Assembly (NCBI RefSeq): GCF_000003605.2
Contig: NW_003124896.1
Location: 314,672-342,340, forward strand
Reading direction: 5' to 3'
Source of the DNA: Saccoglossus kowalevskii
Lineage: Eukaryota > Hemichordata > Enteropneusta > Harrimaniidae
Length of the DNA stretch: 27,669 bases
A program made the position numbers and the translations under genes. The first letter of the stretch is position 1. Every line of letters starts with the position of its first letter. The notes beneath the pieces were generated by a model, which was not told where the DNA came from, ran no database searches, and was given only the letters and a program-made list of their open reading frames with translations. Shown one piece after another: positions 1 to 11,857 of this stretch.

Positions 1-160
1 AGTGGGCAAAATATAATGTACAGAAAGATTGCCCGTAGAGTATCGCTACACTGAAAAGTAAGCAACCGACAGCCTGTATAAAAGGGGGCCTGTGATTGGC
101 TGTTACTTACGCGAGAGTTGAACGGGACTTGCGTAGGCGTCGGATCAGATGTAGGTAGGG
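1..160 (+). promoter_or_regulatory. Possible TATA/CCAAT promoter at left edge
   Basis: A TATAAAAGG box lies at 77-85, and an inverted CCAAT box (GATTGGC) lies just downstream at about 94-100. The segment is richer in G+C and CpG than the AT-rich DNA that follows. No open reading frame with family character begins here. The CCAAT box is on the unusual side of the TATA box for plus-strand transcription, so the direction is unclear and a repeat-derived promoter is possible. Confidence 0.25.
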
Positions 161-879
161 CGGAATTAAAAAAAATCAAAATCAAAGTAAAATAATAAAA
201 TAAAAAGGCATTAATAACAAAAGTAATAAAAAATAAAATTAAAATAAGTTTATAGCCAAAATAGTTAAAGCCCGTACACTACATCAGATTTTAATCAGAT
301 TGACATTAATCTTTTATGTCTGGATGTGTATATTCTAGTATTTTACATATCTGTCATATAGAGTATCTTAGCTGAGACGTACTCTATATCAGTCATAGAG
401 CTTATTTTAATGCTTTACTTTGTACTGTCATAACCCGGACCGAGAATCATTGCTTGGCCATCTTTGTCTCCTGTATCATTGTAGCTCATTTTGTGTGGTT
501 TCCACTTGTTCTAAATTAACGTACTTGACAGTAGTATATTCCCACTGTGGGTGGGAAACTAAATTTAGAATCTGTTTATTCGTGTATTGGTGTCATTTGC
601 TGTGAAATGCTGTTTGAGTTTCAATGTCGTTACAGTACATGTATGGTGATTGTTAACCTTGTAAGTTTTTCTAGCACTCTAGAATTCTCTGTAATCAGCA
701 GCCTAGGGTTAGTTCATATGTTCACACCTCATGGGGTGAGTACTGGATCTACCTTCACATGCTCGCACATGGACAGACAATCATTTCTAAAATGGTTAGT
801 CCAGGAATTAATATTGCAGTATAGTTATTTTTTATGCAACTACCTTCATGTATGCTCCATAACTAGACAATATCTAAAT
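161..879. other. Non-coding AT-rich stretch
   Basis: A-rich low-complexity sequence at about 165-265 is followed by unremarkable AT-rich DNA. The longest open frame (547-891, plus) is rich in Cys, Ser, Phe and Leu and shows no domain or splice context. I see no supported gene. Confidence 0.5.
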
Positions 880-1406
880 AATACAAATTAGTGGTAGTAA
901 TTGGCAAACAATGACAAAAACTAGAAGGAAAAAATGTGAAAATCACAAATGTTATTGTTATTGGCAAATATTTACACCCATCTAGCACAGGCAACTCTTA
1001 AGACCATTACCGCTGTTTGCCTCGATCCGGGAAAAGGAGCAAACTGATTACGTAAGGAAGGCCTTCCATGACCCGACAAAAATACATTACCTGGTAGACA
1101 AGGATTAGTGACACACAAACCTATATCTGCCTAGTTTAGACAATAATAATAGAAAGTAATTTGCAGCAACTAATAAATAATAACCCTTGTATTTTTAAAA
1201 TTTTTCTAATTATCGTATACTTTTTATCGTTAATATTCATGAATATTTGTAACCACTGTATACTGGATGATTACATTTTAGAAGAAGCATAATAGAATGA
1301 CTGTGTTGTTTATAATATTATTAGTAATATCGATTATCACGTTCGCTTCTTCATTAGCATTTTGACTTAAATGAAATACACAACAAAAAGCTGACAAATA
1401 ACATTC
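880..1406 (+). repeat. Dispersed ~0.5 kb repeat, copy 1
   Basis: This stretch aligns collinearly with 22222-22674. Shared blocks, in order, include AATACAAATTAGTGGTAGTA, TTTGCCTCGAT, GTTTAGACAATAAT, TTTAGAAGAAGCA and ACAAATAACAT. The blocks keep order and orientation but are separated by substitutions and indels, so this is an old repeat family rather than a recent duplication. I find no coding capacity and no clear terminal inverted repeats. Confidence 0.75.
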
Positions 1407-2950
1407 AAGTATAAATATAAAACAAATTTAGTGAATATAATAGTTGACAATACTTTTTCTGAAACATGAAACAGTTGACTAATGTTCATATATAAATTAT
1501 TGGCTCCTTTTATCCACAATTATAGAGGGCGAGCAAGTTGAATGCAAATGAGATGTCTTCAGTTCTAGCAATGTGCACACACTAGCGAATTCCAGTTGTA
1601 AAGACTGTGCCCCTCTGAATACAACTATAGATTTTGTGTATATTCAGGTGTCATGTGACGGGAGTGTAGAGTGTAGGGCAATGTGCAGCGGGCTTAGTGA
1701 ACAACGTTTATTTGAATCAACCCATTGCAGTTAAAACAAAACAAAAAGTAGACAGGGCGGGGTGGAACAGAAATGTATAATAACGGGAAAATGGACATTG
1801 TAACATACATGGAGTGAGGTCAGATGTGAGCACATCCATATATAGCACCCGTCATCTTTCTGAATCATAATCAAGTGGTTACTGTTTTCAACTTGAAGTC
1901 TACATCAGACAAGTGATATTGATGCTATTTGAGATTATTGTGTTACAGTATTTGACCACAAGCTCATTATATCTGCCAACAAGCTTTCTATATTTAAGGC
2001 CAGTCATTTTCTATAAAATCGTTGGCTTAATAGTTTTGACGAATGAAGACAATGTAATTTTAAAAAGTCTTCATTATGTACTAAACGTCTTGACAAAGAA
2101 AATGCGGTGGTAAATCCTGTACTTAATCTGAGCATAAAAGTATAAATTATTCATCTGTGGTATTTAGTGTATGCAAATATATATATACGTCTTCAGATTA
2201 TTATGAAAGACGTTATTGAATAGACGGAAGTGTGTTGCTATTATTCTCCATATATACCAATGACGGTCGAACACAAATGCATGTCAAATTGTCTGATTAG
2301 TCAAATGTTTTAATCATTTTTTTAGGTTATAATCAATGTACATGTCTATTAAATATATATTCCTACTGAATGGCGTTTACAATGTTTATGTGGGGACATC
2401 ATATGCATACGTATTGTTATTTAGTTATTGTTCATAGTGTATCAGCAGCTAATATAAGAAAAAAATAATATAACAAATCAAAACACAGTCACTAATAATA
2501 TGTGTGACAGGAGTGGGCTAAAAGTTAAATTCACTCAATAATAAAATCACAACAGCCGCTCAATAAATGTGCGTGAGCGCCCTCTGAGTTGAACTGGATG
2601 AGTGAATGTATGTGAATGACAAAGGGCGCTGTTCTATCGATATTTTCATTGCTGTATCACTAATACTCGGCAATACACAATGTTAAGCAAAATTCAGTAT
2701 GATTTGTATCATTGAATATTGATTTTTCTAAAACTATTTACTTGCTCACCATTATGAACCATATTATGTTCTTGGGGATGTTGCATTGATTCTGCCGACT
2801 TTGTATACTCAAGTGGACAGCTGAAAAACTTGACAATGATATGGAAAACTCTCAATAAAATGAGTTATATCAGTAACAAAACAGCGACCGTTATCCGGTT
2901 TTTATGTCGATGTTCCAAATAAGTTATTTTGAAGTTGTTAGGCTAAACAA
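1407..2950. other. Non-coding, no gene seen
   Basis: AT-rich sequence with no recognisable exon. A small inverted repeat (AGCGCCCT at 2577-2584 against AGGGCGCT at 2624-2631) brackets a slightly more GC-rich spot. The second arm runs into GGGCGCTGTTCTAT, a motif seen again inverted near 26848. Confidence 0.45.
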
Positions 2951-3011
2951 ATGTGCTAAAATATGACATAATCTCCCCTAAAGTGAGAATTCACAATTGT
3001 CTTGTTTTCTC

Positions 3012-3320
3012 GGTGTTTCCGGAGCACATCGATGTGAACGATCGAAAATGACGTCGTTCCGGCCATCGCCACTAAGTTGTGGTTTGGGTGCGAGTAAGGT
3101 TCATTTCCGTATTTTAATTTTGACTGAATCATGTTACACTTTTTCACTGTTGTTGCGCATAGTTCGCAAAATCGCAAAATGTTGGAAATATGAATCGTTT
3201 GAAAAATAAAACGAACAAAGGGAAACAATAGAAATACAGAATCGAATTCCATGACCACCTCTCCACGACAACGTGACTTTCGGGATCACTAGCATCATAG
3301 TGGAGCCGCCATTTTTCAAT
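3012..3320. promoter_or_regulatory. Possible TATA-less promoter cluster (ETS/CRE/YY1-like sites)
   Basis: Two ETS-type cores (TTTCCGGA near 3017, TTCCGG near 3057) flank a CRE-like TGACGTCG near 3049. About 250 bp further on is a YY1-type site, GCCGCCATTTT (3305-3315). CpG is denser here than in the neighbourhood. Such sites are typical of housekeeping promoters, but no convincing first exon follows on either strand, so this is only a candidate. Confidence 0.25.
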
Positions 3321-5570
3321 TTTATTTATGTTACAAATTGATCAGTCTTATTGATTTTGGAGGTCATGTGTCCATAAAACAAACACAGAGGTACATGCAT
3401 AACTTATATGTATATGCATACATTCTGTAAGCAAAATTCTGTCTTTCAGTTGATATTGTAATCTTATATATGAACAAAACAATCACTACAATTTATTTAA
3501 AGAATAGCATTGCATCACCCCCTCAGGGGAGGTATACAGTAGGAGATATTAGGTAATCGTTGTGCTTAGTAACAATGCATAATCGGTGAACGTTTTGCCT
3601 ATAATCGGTCGTATCAGCTTTTACAAGATTATTGCCCTCGGAGGTGACCGAATTGAGTTACTCTTGCATGGAAGGCCTGTGAATAAAAGAGGCGATGTTC
3701 TTAAGTGGACAGATTCATCTGGTGTTGGAAAAAAACAGTCAAACCTGTCTATAAAGGACAGTCAGTGGACTGAGTCAAACTGTCAGGTAGACAGGTGTCT
3801 TTATATGGAGGTGGCCTAAATTATTCATTCAACCATGAATATTAATTCGGGCGGGGATTTTAAGGGAGATCGTAAGCTAAACAATCATGTCCATCAAACC
3901 TACACATGTATAATAAATAGAAACAATGAAGTTTATTTACATTATTACAAATTAATTTTAATACATTGTGTACTAACATGTAGGTAATTTTTAGTGAAAA
4001 AGTCACTAATTTGGATAATCACACAGCTTTACGTTTTTACAACAAATTATATCATGTCAATTTGTAGTGCCAATTGTACACTGTGAAAATGCACAGGCAA
4101 AGTCGCCTTAAAAATGGAGAAGGATTGGTGACAAATTTTACCAAACTCATAGCCACTGCTTCAACTCTCGGTGTTGAATCAGAAAGTCGAACGAACCACG
4201 ATGGTACACACAGTTTTCAAGCACGACGTTTCAAAATTGTCCAAAAGAAACGACTTTTCTCGTTCTGATTATGTGGTGAATTATTGATATCACCTTTTAT
4301 TTAGAAAGAGGATCAAAACAGAAAAAAATCTTTCGTTAAGAATGAAATCGAAAGAAACCTTCAGTAACAATACGTTTTACCCCTGTGCGAGCTGTGTTTG
4401 CATAATTTTGACAATCAACAACAAACAACAAGGCAGCCAAAATTGATCGGATTTCGCAATCCCTCGATAAAAACGGAATAAACGAAAAAATGTTTCATTA
4501 TTTTGTTAGGATATTTCATGTCGACATGTAAATAAAACATATCTCATTCAATAAAACTGTTTATTTTTTGTTTGTTTACGAGACGACGTGAATTTGCACT
4601 TCATGTGCGCGACAGTCTGGTGAAGTTCCCAATGCCGCTGGGGATTGATATTATAGTACCGATTGTAAACAAACTAGTTTTTCACTTGAAACTTTGCATA
4701 AAACTAGTACTGTTATCTTGCTCTTAAAATGTATATGACATTTTTCCAGTGTCCGGATTGTAACATTCAGATGATATTCATCGTGACTTTTTGTAACTTC
4801 ACAACGCAAGTTGCGATGGACACCCCCCCCCACTTAGCCCAAAAAAATTCCCACTCGGCAATCTGAACGTTACATTTGGCCACTTTCCGGCTAGCGATTC
4901 GCAAGTAGCTATTGTCTTTTTTGCAGCGACCGTCAAATTCATTGTATATTCACTTGCATATAGGCCAGTGACAATAGTTGCATATTGCATGTAAATGAGG
5001 AAATACATCCTTCCTAAAATTTTAATATATTTATTTAATATATATATTAAATCTCGACAAAATATTTTTATTTACAGACAACTACGTATCAAAACAATAG
5101 ATAGACGGCCTGACTATATAGTAGAGTAAACTTATACGAATTGTATATCCAAATAGAGTTTGGTGTAAAATCACAATAGCTGAATTCGTCAATAAGTATA
5201 TGTTATGGAGGGTTTGCTGGTGGTATAGATTCCAAAAATGAGTATGATAAACACAAAAACTGGATTCTTTAGGAACTTTGAATACAATATACGGTGTTAC
5301 AGTACTCAAATCCGGGTCAAGACTGTTAAACTAAATAGTGTTAAGGGCGATTTGGTGACGAGTGTCGTTCATAAACCGTTTATCGGCTTTTAGTCGGCTA
5401 ACCAGGCGTTCATAAAATAGTTTCTTTCTTCTAGATTTGACCTATTTTCCGTCATTCCATTTCCTCCTTGTAGAATGGGTTGTCTTATCAATGATCTACA
5501 TCAAGTGTGTAAGCAGTTTTACGAGGTAATCATTGTTCACATTGACGTAAACAACGTAAGGAGTCATGTA
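3321..5570. other. Non-coding stretch with short palindromic motifs
   Basis: No supported gene. Around 3745-3815, two diverged inverted versions of a motif occur (CCTGTCTATAAAGGAC and a mirror ending GTCTTTATATGG), which looks like a short repeat. A 20 bp perfect AT palindrome lies at 5033-5052. Frames such as 3586-3819 and 4074-4268 show no domain signature. Confidence 0.4.
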
Positions 5571-5590
5571 TCAAAATGTTATAAATACTC
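5543..5590 (+). promoter_or_regulatory. Core promoter of the fibrinogen-domain gene
   Basis: A TATA-type element (TTATAAATA, about 5579-5587) lies about 60 bp upstream of the ATG at 5645, which would give a transcript start near 5610 and a short leader. A CRE/C-EBP-like TGACGTAA sits at 5543-5550. Both assignments rest only on motif match and position. Confidence 0.45.
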
Positions 5591-5644
5591 TCATAAACGC
5601 CTACCAAGCCTTACAAGTCTCGAGACTTCTCGTCAGTTGGTACA

Positions 5645-8600
5645 ATGTCTACCTATACTGCACTCGTTTTGATTTGTTGCTTCATTGTCTGCTTTGGGAA
5701 CTTGAACGAGGTAGGAAACGAAATCGAACCTCAGGCGAATTATGGTAGGTTTTATGTTATTTTTTAAATGTTGTTATTTAATAGAAACTGAGATTTTATC
5801 CCCATACAACGACCCAGTACTAAAATACCTGTAATGAGTTTTCCAGCCGCAGCGGATTGCTGTTAGCCAATTGTACGATTATTATTTCAACGTTTAATTC
5901 TGGTGAATTATTTAAATGGCGTTCTGTCATTGCTATTACTAATATATTCTCTTTTGGCGTTTTAAATTGCGGTTGCGAAAACGACAGTTTGATTTTTCGT
6001 GATTACGCTGCAATTCAAAGAGACAATATTGTTCATGAGATTAATCTCAAAGTGAATATACTGACTGGATTACTATTGTATATACAATAAAATAAATGTA
6101 TACCCAAGGACGAAAAATATCGGTCAAAATAAAAATAGTAGTCGATGATACGATATTATACGATTTAGAGACTACAGAAAACATTGTAGGGTCGAGAAGT
6201 ACTTCTAAACTAGCTGTCATTCACGACGCTGATTAACCATTACAACTTTCTTCTGTTGACTGTCGGTTTGTAACGACCAATAAATATCCTTTTCTCACCT
6301 CAGTTTTTTGGACGGTTTTCCATCTCATGTTTCGAATTTTTTAAAGCAGCTCATTTCAAATGTATTGTGATATTCATCATCACCTTGATCTTTCCATGAC
6401 TGATTTCCATTCTGTATCTCCGTGCAGTGCTTTCTAGTCTTAAAGTTCGATTTTCTTTTATTGATCCATCAACTTAGTCAATTTCACCTGCAAAGCGCAG
6501 GTTTGTAATGTTTCGACCTCCAAAAGACACAGTTCCCTTGAATGTTTCAGACATAACTTGCCGTACTCCAAGTGAACCACTGAAAAATACTGGAATTTAT
6601 CATACAATAACATAATAATTACATACATTGTGATGATAATATTACAGTGAATGGGTATCCAAAAGACTGCTATGAAATTCAGCAAAAAGGTTACAGTTTG
6701 AGTGGTATATATACTATACGCCCCAGCGATAATGGTGATCGATTCAAAGTTTACTGTGATATGGATACAGATGGCGGAGGATGGACAGTAAGACCTTTTT
6801 AAATTGTTTTATTGTTCATCATGCGGGTAATAGTGGGAATATTTCTTTAAATATGTATAAATTCATCATGGAATAAATGTGTATGCGTGCGATAGAATTG
6901 GTCTAAACATATATTTTGAACATTGGTTGTAGGTAATTCAGAGAAGAGAGAATGGTAGATTAGATTTCTACCGCGGTTGGCGAGATTATAAATATGGTTT
7001 TGGACTTCCCGGATCGGAGCACTGGTTAGGTAATGATAATATTTACAGACTGACCAATCAAGGACCTCAATACGAACTGAGATTTGATTTAGAAGACTTT
7101 GATGGAATGACTAGATACGCCAAGTACAGTAACTTTGCCATTAGTGACGAATTCACCAAATATAGACTGAGTTTGGGATCATACAGTGGTACTGCTGGTA
7201 AGTACAAACTCAAAAAAATGCTGTTTTGGGACGCTGTCATTAGAGGTCTAAGTTTATTAATGCCTAATGTGTGGTATTGCTCGAAGCAGTGTCGATATTG
7301 TTTCAAGCATATAAATTAAAACAGATCTTAAACTTATGAATATTAGGTTGAAATGTTTGTAAATTATTGTGTGAATTTGGATAAGTAGGCATTAAAACAA
7401 ACAGTAACGACTGCATGGCGTCCAGAAGAAAAATATTTTAAAATCTCGGTCTCTTTCCCTTTCCTTTCGGCAACTGGATATTTGCGATGTTATAGGCGTT
7501 CCTAAGTGACATCTTTGGTAATAATAACGTATCCAGAGGCAGAAAAAAGATAACAGCCAAACGAACAAAGACATTCGATCTTGCGAAACCCAACCAGCGA
7601 TATTGATGGTTGTAATTTAACGATTTGTAAGGTGGTGTCAATATTGATGCTTTGTTATACTAATAGCGAACAATGGAATTGGTTACACAGTTTTGATTGT
7701 TTTGAAAATGGAAAATAACACAATTTTATTATTATTTTATTTGGTTTGTTTGAAATTGGTTCTCAAAATGCAAGGTCACTAACTCTTACATACCCGAATT
7801 TGTACCAAACATTTTCTAATGTTTTAGAAATACATACTATTTCTACAGAAGGAAGAGTTAACGAGTTGAAATCGTCATTAGGCATCTGAAAATTAAAGTA
7901 TAATGAATAATTCTAAAACTTTGCGTCTGTAATTAATTAAGTAATGTAGAACTCCTTATACGGAGGTCGGGAGTACGCCAATATAATTGTTTAATACACC
8001 CCGGAGCTGAACTGATGTACGGATATCATGGCTGTTAGCATATTAGGATTGCCTATAAAAATCATGACATCAAAAATGCCGGGCCGTTGTGCCATTGCAA
8101 GAAACAGTTTTTACTATTAAGTGCGGATAGACATAAACCATGATTTCAGCATTAAAGAAAATTATATTAAACCGGATTAATATTTCAATTATCAATATTA
8201 TTTTCACCAGTGCATTGATAACGGTAGTCTTACAATTGCAGTAACTGTTTTATATCACAAGATGCCAGATTGATTTAATAACTTTTTTTTCAGAATTGAA
8301 GTTACGTTTTATTTGGGTCGATTGAGTCATTGACCGCTTGCAATGTGTACGTCATATGCTGGTAGTTAGTCTTAACTTTGGCTCCCGAATCTTAGTTTGT
8401 AGGATATGTAGTGTAAGATCGGTTGAGTGTGCGTGTAATCAAAGTTTTCGCAATTATAATAAACAATTGTCAAGTTGAGATAAATGCATATTTTAGTTTA
8501 GTTTAATTTAGTGAGCACACCCAAGTAGCTTAGACTGAGTATAAAAACATCCTGTGCCAGGCAGCATATGACCTTCAAATATAATATTATACATGATGAA

Positions 8601-9100
8601 CACATCGCCGTAACCATGGCCTGTTTACATCACAGTGTAAGCTTCGAAGAGGAAATAAGCTCTGGTTGCGAGAAGGAATGTAAAGTAATCAAGTCTAATG
8701 GCGATCCCCAATATGTTATCCATGCACAGATAGGTCGTTATTCTCAATGTATGTTACGAACATGATATATGTTACCTGACAATATTTCTAATTCCGTACT
8801 AAAATATAAACATGCACACTCATTGAACGATTTCCTCTTGGTTTGTTAGGAGATTCTTTCTCTGTTCACGCCGGGTCATATTTCTCAACCAGAGACCGGG
8901 ATAATGATGCATACGGCAGTCGTTGTGCAACTTTATACACAGGCGCATGGTGGTATGAGTCGTGTCATTCTTCCAACCTGAATGGCCAGTATCTTGGTGG
9001 ACATACTAACCTGTATGCAAAAGGTGTGGTTTGGTACCATTGGAAAACACATTATTATTCACTTAAACGTACAGAAATGAAAATAAGACCAATCAATTGA
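5645..9100 (+). CDS. Secreted fibrinogen-related lectin (signal peptide + fibrinogen C-terminal domain)
   Basis: Four exons: 5645-5744, 6648-6787, 6933-7197 and 8850-9100. They join in phases 1, 0 and 1 at good GT/AG sites (donors GTAGGT, GTAAGA, GTAAGT) and give 251 residues. Residues 1-18 are a hydrophobic signal peptide. The fibrinogen domain starts at about residue 40 and keeps its four cysteines (41, 70, 194, 207), the DGGGWTVIQRR block (75-85), a DRDND calcium-loop motif (184-188) and the SCHSSNLNG segment (206-214), whose Cys-His pair lines the acetyl-ligand pocket in tachylectin-5 and ficolins. It ends with the canonical YSLKRTEMKIRP. There is no collagen, coiled-coil or EGF region, so the protein is little more than the domain. 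By family it is probably a secreted, calcium-dependent lectin recognising acetylated sugars in immunity or development; the ligand is inference. The start was chosen because it opens the signal peptide just after the TATA box. An additional unseen exon in intron 1 cannot be excluded. Confidence 0.9.
8540..8765 (+). other. Possible nested promoter and small ORF in intron 3
   Basis: Inside intron 3 a TATAAAAA box (8540-8547) precedes an open frame from 8568 to 8765. Its internal ATG at 8616 has a perfect Kozak context (ACCATGG) and is followed by a possible donor (GTGTAAGC, 8636-8643). The predicted peptide has several cysteines but matches no family I know. It could be a nested first exon, a transposon remnant or chance. 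Confidence 0.2.
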
Positions 9101-9111
9101 ATTTTGTTAGT

Positions 9112-9117
9112 AATAAA
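9112..9117 (+). terminator. PolyA signal of the fibrinogen-domain gene
   Basis: AATAAA occurs 12 bases after the TGA at 9098-9100. It would give a very short 3' untranslated region; another AATAAA further on could be used instead. Confidence 0.5.
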
Positions 9118-9119
9118 TC

Positions 9120-9690
9120 ATATTAACTATTTTATACAGATGGTCACAACTTGTAGTTTAAATCCTACTTATACGCTTCAAAATACAATAACATTCAAAT
9201 GTCCGTGTTAAATATCTGAAAACATAATTATAAGAAATACAGTCATTTTATGACAATATGAGTAATATTATTACAAATATAAATATGGCTGATTATAAAT
9301 GTTATGATTAAATAACCTTTTGCAAATAAAATAATTTTTGCTATCAATGTCTGCAATATACTTCCTAATAAGAAGATAACGCCCTGTCTAACAAATATAC
9401 AGTGATTATTTGTATATTTTTCACATGCTTTTCTCAAGTTCAGAGAGCCTCAGTTGAAGAATGACAGACAATTGGCTAACGAAGTAATAGATACAACTGT
9501 GTACTGCAAATTACTTTATTTTCGCTTGGAATTATTTTTTGTTAATTTAACTGAAGGAGTGATTCAATGAAAATAAAATCCAGCGAATTTACCTTTTTTC
9601 CTATAATTTACATTCACCTCGTCAGGAATCAGTGGAAATAAATTCCATTTAAAAACACCCAACAAATTAATTCCAACAAAAATAAATTAT
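9120..9690. other. Non-coding, no gene seen
   Basis: AT-rich sequence downstream of the lectin gene. The minus-strand open frame at 9243-9437 is hydrophobic and low in complexity, with no family character. Confidence 0.45.
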
Positions 9691-9697
9691 TTTACAG

Positions 9698-9854
9698 TAC
9701 TTTGACAGAACAGCTGGAGTCTATGAATAAAAGTGTTGTCGAATTCAAAACACTGGAGATGCAGGTGGATATGTTGCTGCCCCTACAAACAAAACTTCGA
9801 TCATTATTTGAAAATTGTATATTTGATGACAATGACAGATTTCCATTTAAATAA
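9698..9854 (+). CDS. Orphan terminal exon, coiled-coil-like, unknown protein
   Basis: After an acceptor-like TATTTTACAG (ending 9697), a frame entered in phase 1 stays open for 51 codons to TAA at 9852-9854. It encodes a Leu/Met-spaced, charged helix-like segment (starting TLTEQLESMNKSV, then a second run with MQVDMLLPLQTKL) and a polar tail ending DDNDRFPFK. Composition and periodicity look protein-like, unlike most frames here. No upstream partner exon is evident in the window and I do not recognise the family. It may be the last exon of a gene with large introns, a dead exon, or chance. Confidence 0.3.
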
Positions 9855-11850
9855 TTCACCAGAATGAAAAGTTGAAATAATAATCGTACAATTGGACGAA
9901 CTGTAAATATTAATAATTATAATTATATTATTAACAGTACATGACTTTTCACAAAAAAACGTTTAAAAAACACAAGTCGTACAAACCTTCCTAGCACAAA
10001 AGAAATGGATGACTTACCTAAATATAACCATCATACAAAGCTATATTTATTGCTGGATCATGTAAAACTCAAAAGTTGACCTTTAATTTTTACGCTCTGC
10101 TGTATTATTGTCGTTACATGTTGTCCAACGATCAGCGAATTTGTTTGGCTGGAGTACCTAGCTGGAGAAGTTCTGTGCACTGGCTCTAGTGACTCTGCAA
10201 GTTATAACAAATACAACCAACATTAAATTGTTAACCAGTGTAAACATTGGTAAAATGACCTGAATTTTTGGCTTTACACCCTAAGTAGGTGGCTACCTTC
10301 TGAACATACTGCAGTTTATTTACCTTAGTGTGTTTTTTTTTTGGCTTTATGAAACACGTTTCTTTGATTGGTCACCCTTTTTCACACAGCATATCTTTTA
10401 TACGATGTTGGTGTTATGCAGCCATAACCGTAAGACTCATATATAATATATGAGGCAAATGAATGTATTATCATCAATTTTTTACAGCGATATCCAACTC
10501 TCTGCTATTTGGTTATTTATTTTAATGTCTCTTGATATCAGGGCAGTGTTATTTTCCCTCTTAACATGTCACCGATATTAGCTATTAGCAACGAAGAGAA
10601 AATCCTGCATTCGATTAGCTAATCGAAAAATGCTGTACGATATTTTTTAGCTCAAATAATTATTTGATGATAAATGTAAATATTATTGAGTATTCATCAT
10701 ATCATACATAAGTACATGTACATGCATTTCATGATCCACTGGATAGCTAAATGGCGGCTACTTTAGTGTTACATCATCACAAAATCAAGCAATCCGCCAT
10801 TCTGAAACAGGATCTCAGTTGTACATGAGCATAATAGGTTCTTAATGCACAATGACACAAAATAGCTGACTGGTGGCCCTTTTGTTTTTAACGAATGCTG
10901 TTTGGCTATGTTACTAATGTGCTGGACTGATCAGGTAAATCTTTACACATTTTTATGTAACACATTTGCACATGAATCTATTTCCGAATCTGATCACCAT
11001 TTCCGTGTAGAAAAGCATTATGAATGTCGCTTGCATTTTTAAATTTTTTATTGTTTTGGTACGGTAATTGATGAAACATGAATTGAAATAAATTTCAACT
11101 TACTAAAATATAACAGATGATATTGGATGTCGTTTGTGAAACTTTGTACTTTAACTGCTCTGTATCTGGATGTATTTCAACCTAAAAACTAAAACTTAAA
11201 CATCATTTATAATGAAATAATATTTTTATTGCTACAGCTTTTCTAATCCTGACAGTCTATCTCTATGACAGTTCCATCTTAAGCGTAACTTCTTGTAATG
11301 TAAACAACGCAATCTATTATATTATATTATTATACATCTGTCACCGTAACGCCATAAGTTACAGCGTGCCGTAATTTTGCGGTATTTTATGGGGTATTTT
11401 CATCCTACCATATTAGGAAATGCGAATTCCAAATATTATATTCAGTTAGACTCGCAGTGCCCTGAGGGTTCTACGGCGTGGTTACCCCTTTAGAGTATGC
11501 TTGGTAAATCGTGGAAATCCCCTTACACGTTTATTCTGAAGTTTTAGAATGGTTAAATAAATATTCAGCTACAATTCGGTGCAGATAAAACAAATTGGAA
11601 AAGGTGGTTAATTAATGCAAATTGACAACATATTGCATGAAGCACAATAAGGTGTGAAAATGCCAGGGCGGAAGCCAGCTTGGTCAATGCATGTCATAAT
11701 TGACAATACCACAAATTTCAATTGTATTCATAATCATATGATATGATAAATAAAACAAATGCTAAAATACATATCTATTATATTTGAAATTAAAATAGGG
11801 CATGTTATAGTGTGTGTGCGGAAGTTGTTATAGCTGTCATGATTATTAGC
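9855..11850. other. Non-coding, with short perfect palindromes
   Basis: No exon supported. Two striking palindromes occur: 10436-10454 (nine-base arms around one base) and 10610-10627 (TTCGATTAGCTAATCGAA). The rest is AT-rich and unremarkable. Confidence 0.4.
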
Positions 11851-11857
11851 GAATTGC

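Noticed and set aside
547-891. 114-codon plus-strand open frame
   Set aside because: Composition biased to Cys, Phe, Ser and Leu, no domain or splice context, and its end runs into a dispersed repeat.
2577-2631. AGCGCCCTCTGAG as an insulator (CTCF-type) site
   Set aside because: Only about 10 of 14 consensus positions match and the 3' half fails.
3586-3819. 77-codon plus-strand frame
   Set aside because: Covers inverted repeat motifs (GTCTATAAAGG type), so the open frame is probably repeat-derived.
6458-6685. 75-codon minus-strand frame
   Set aside because: Lies antisense to the intron 1 and exon 2 boundary of the fibrinogen-domain gene.
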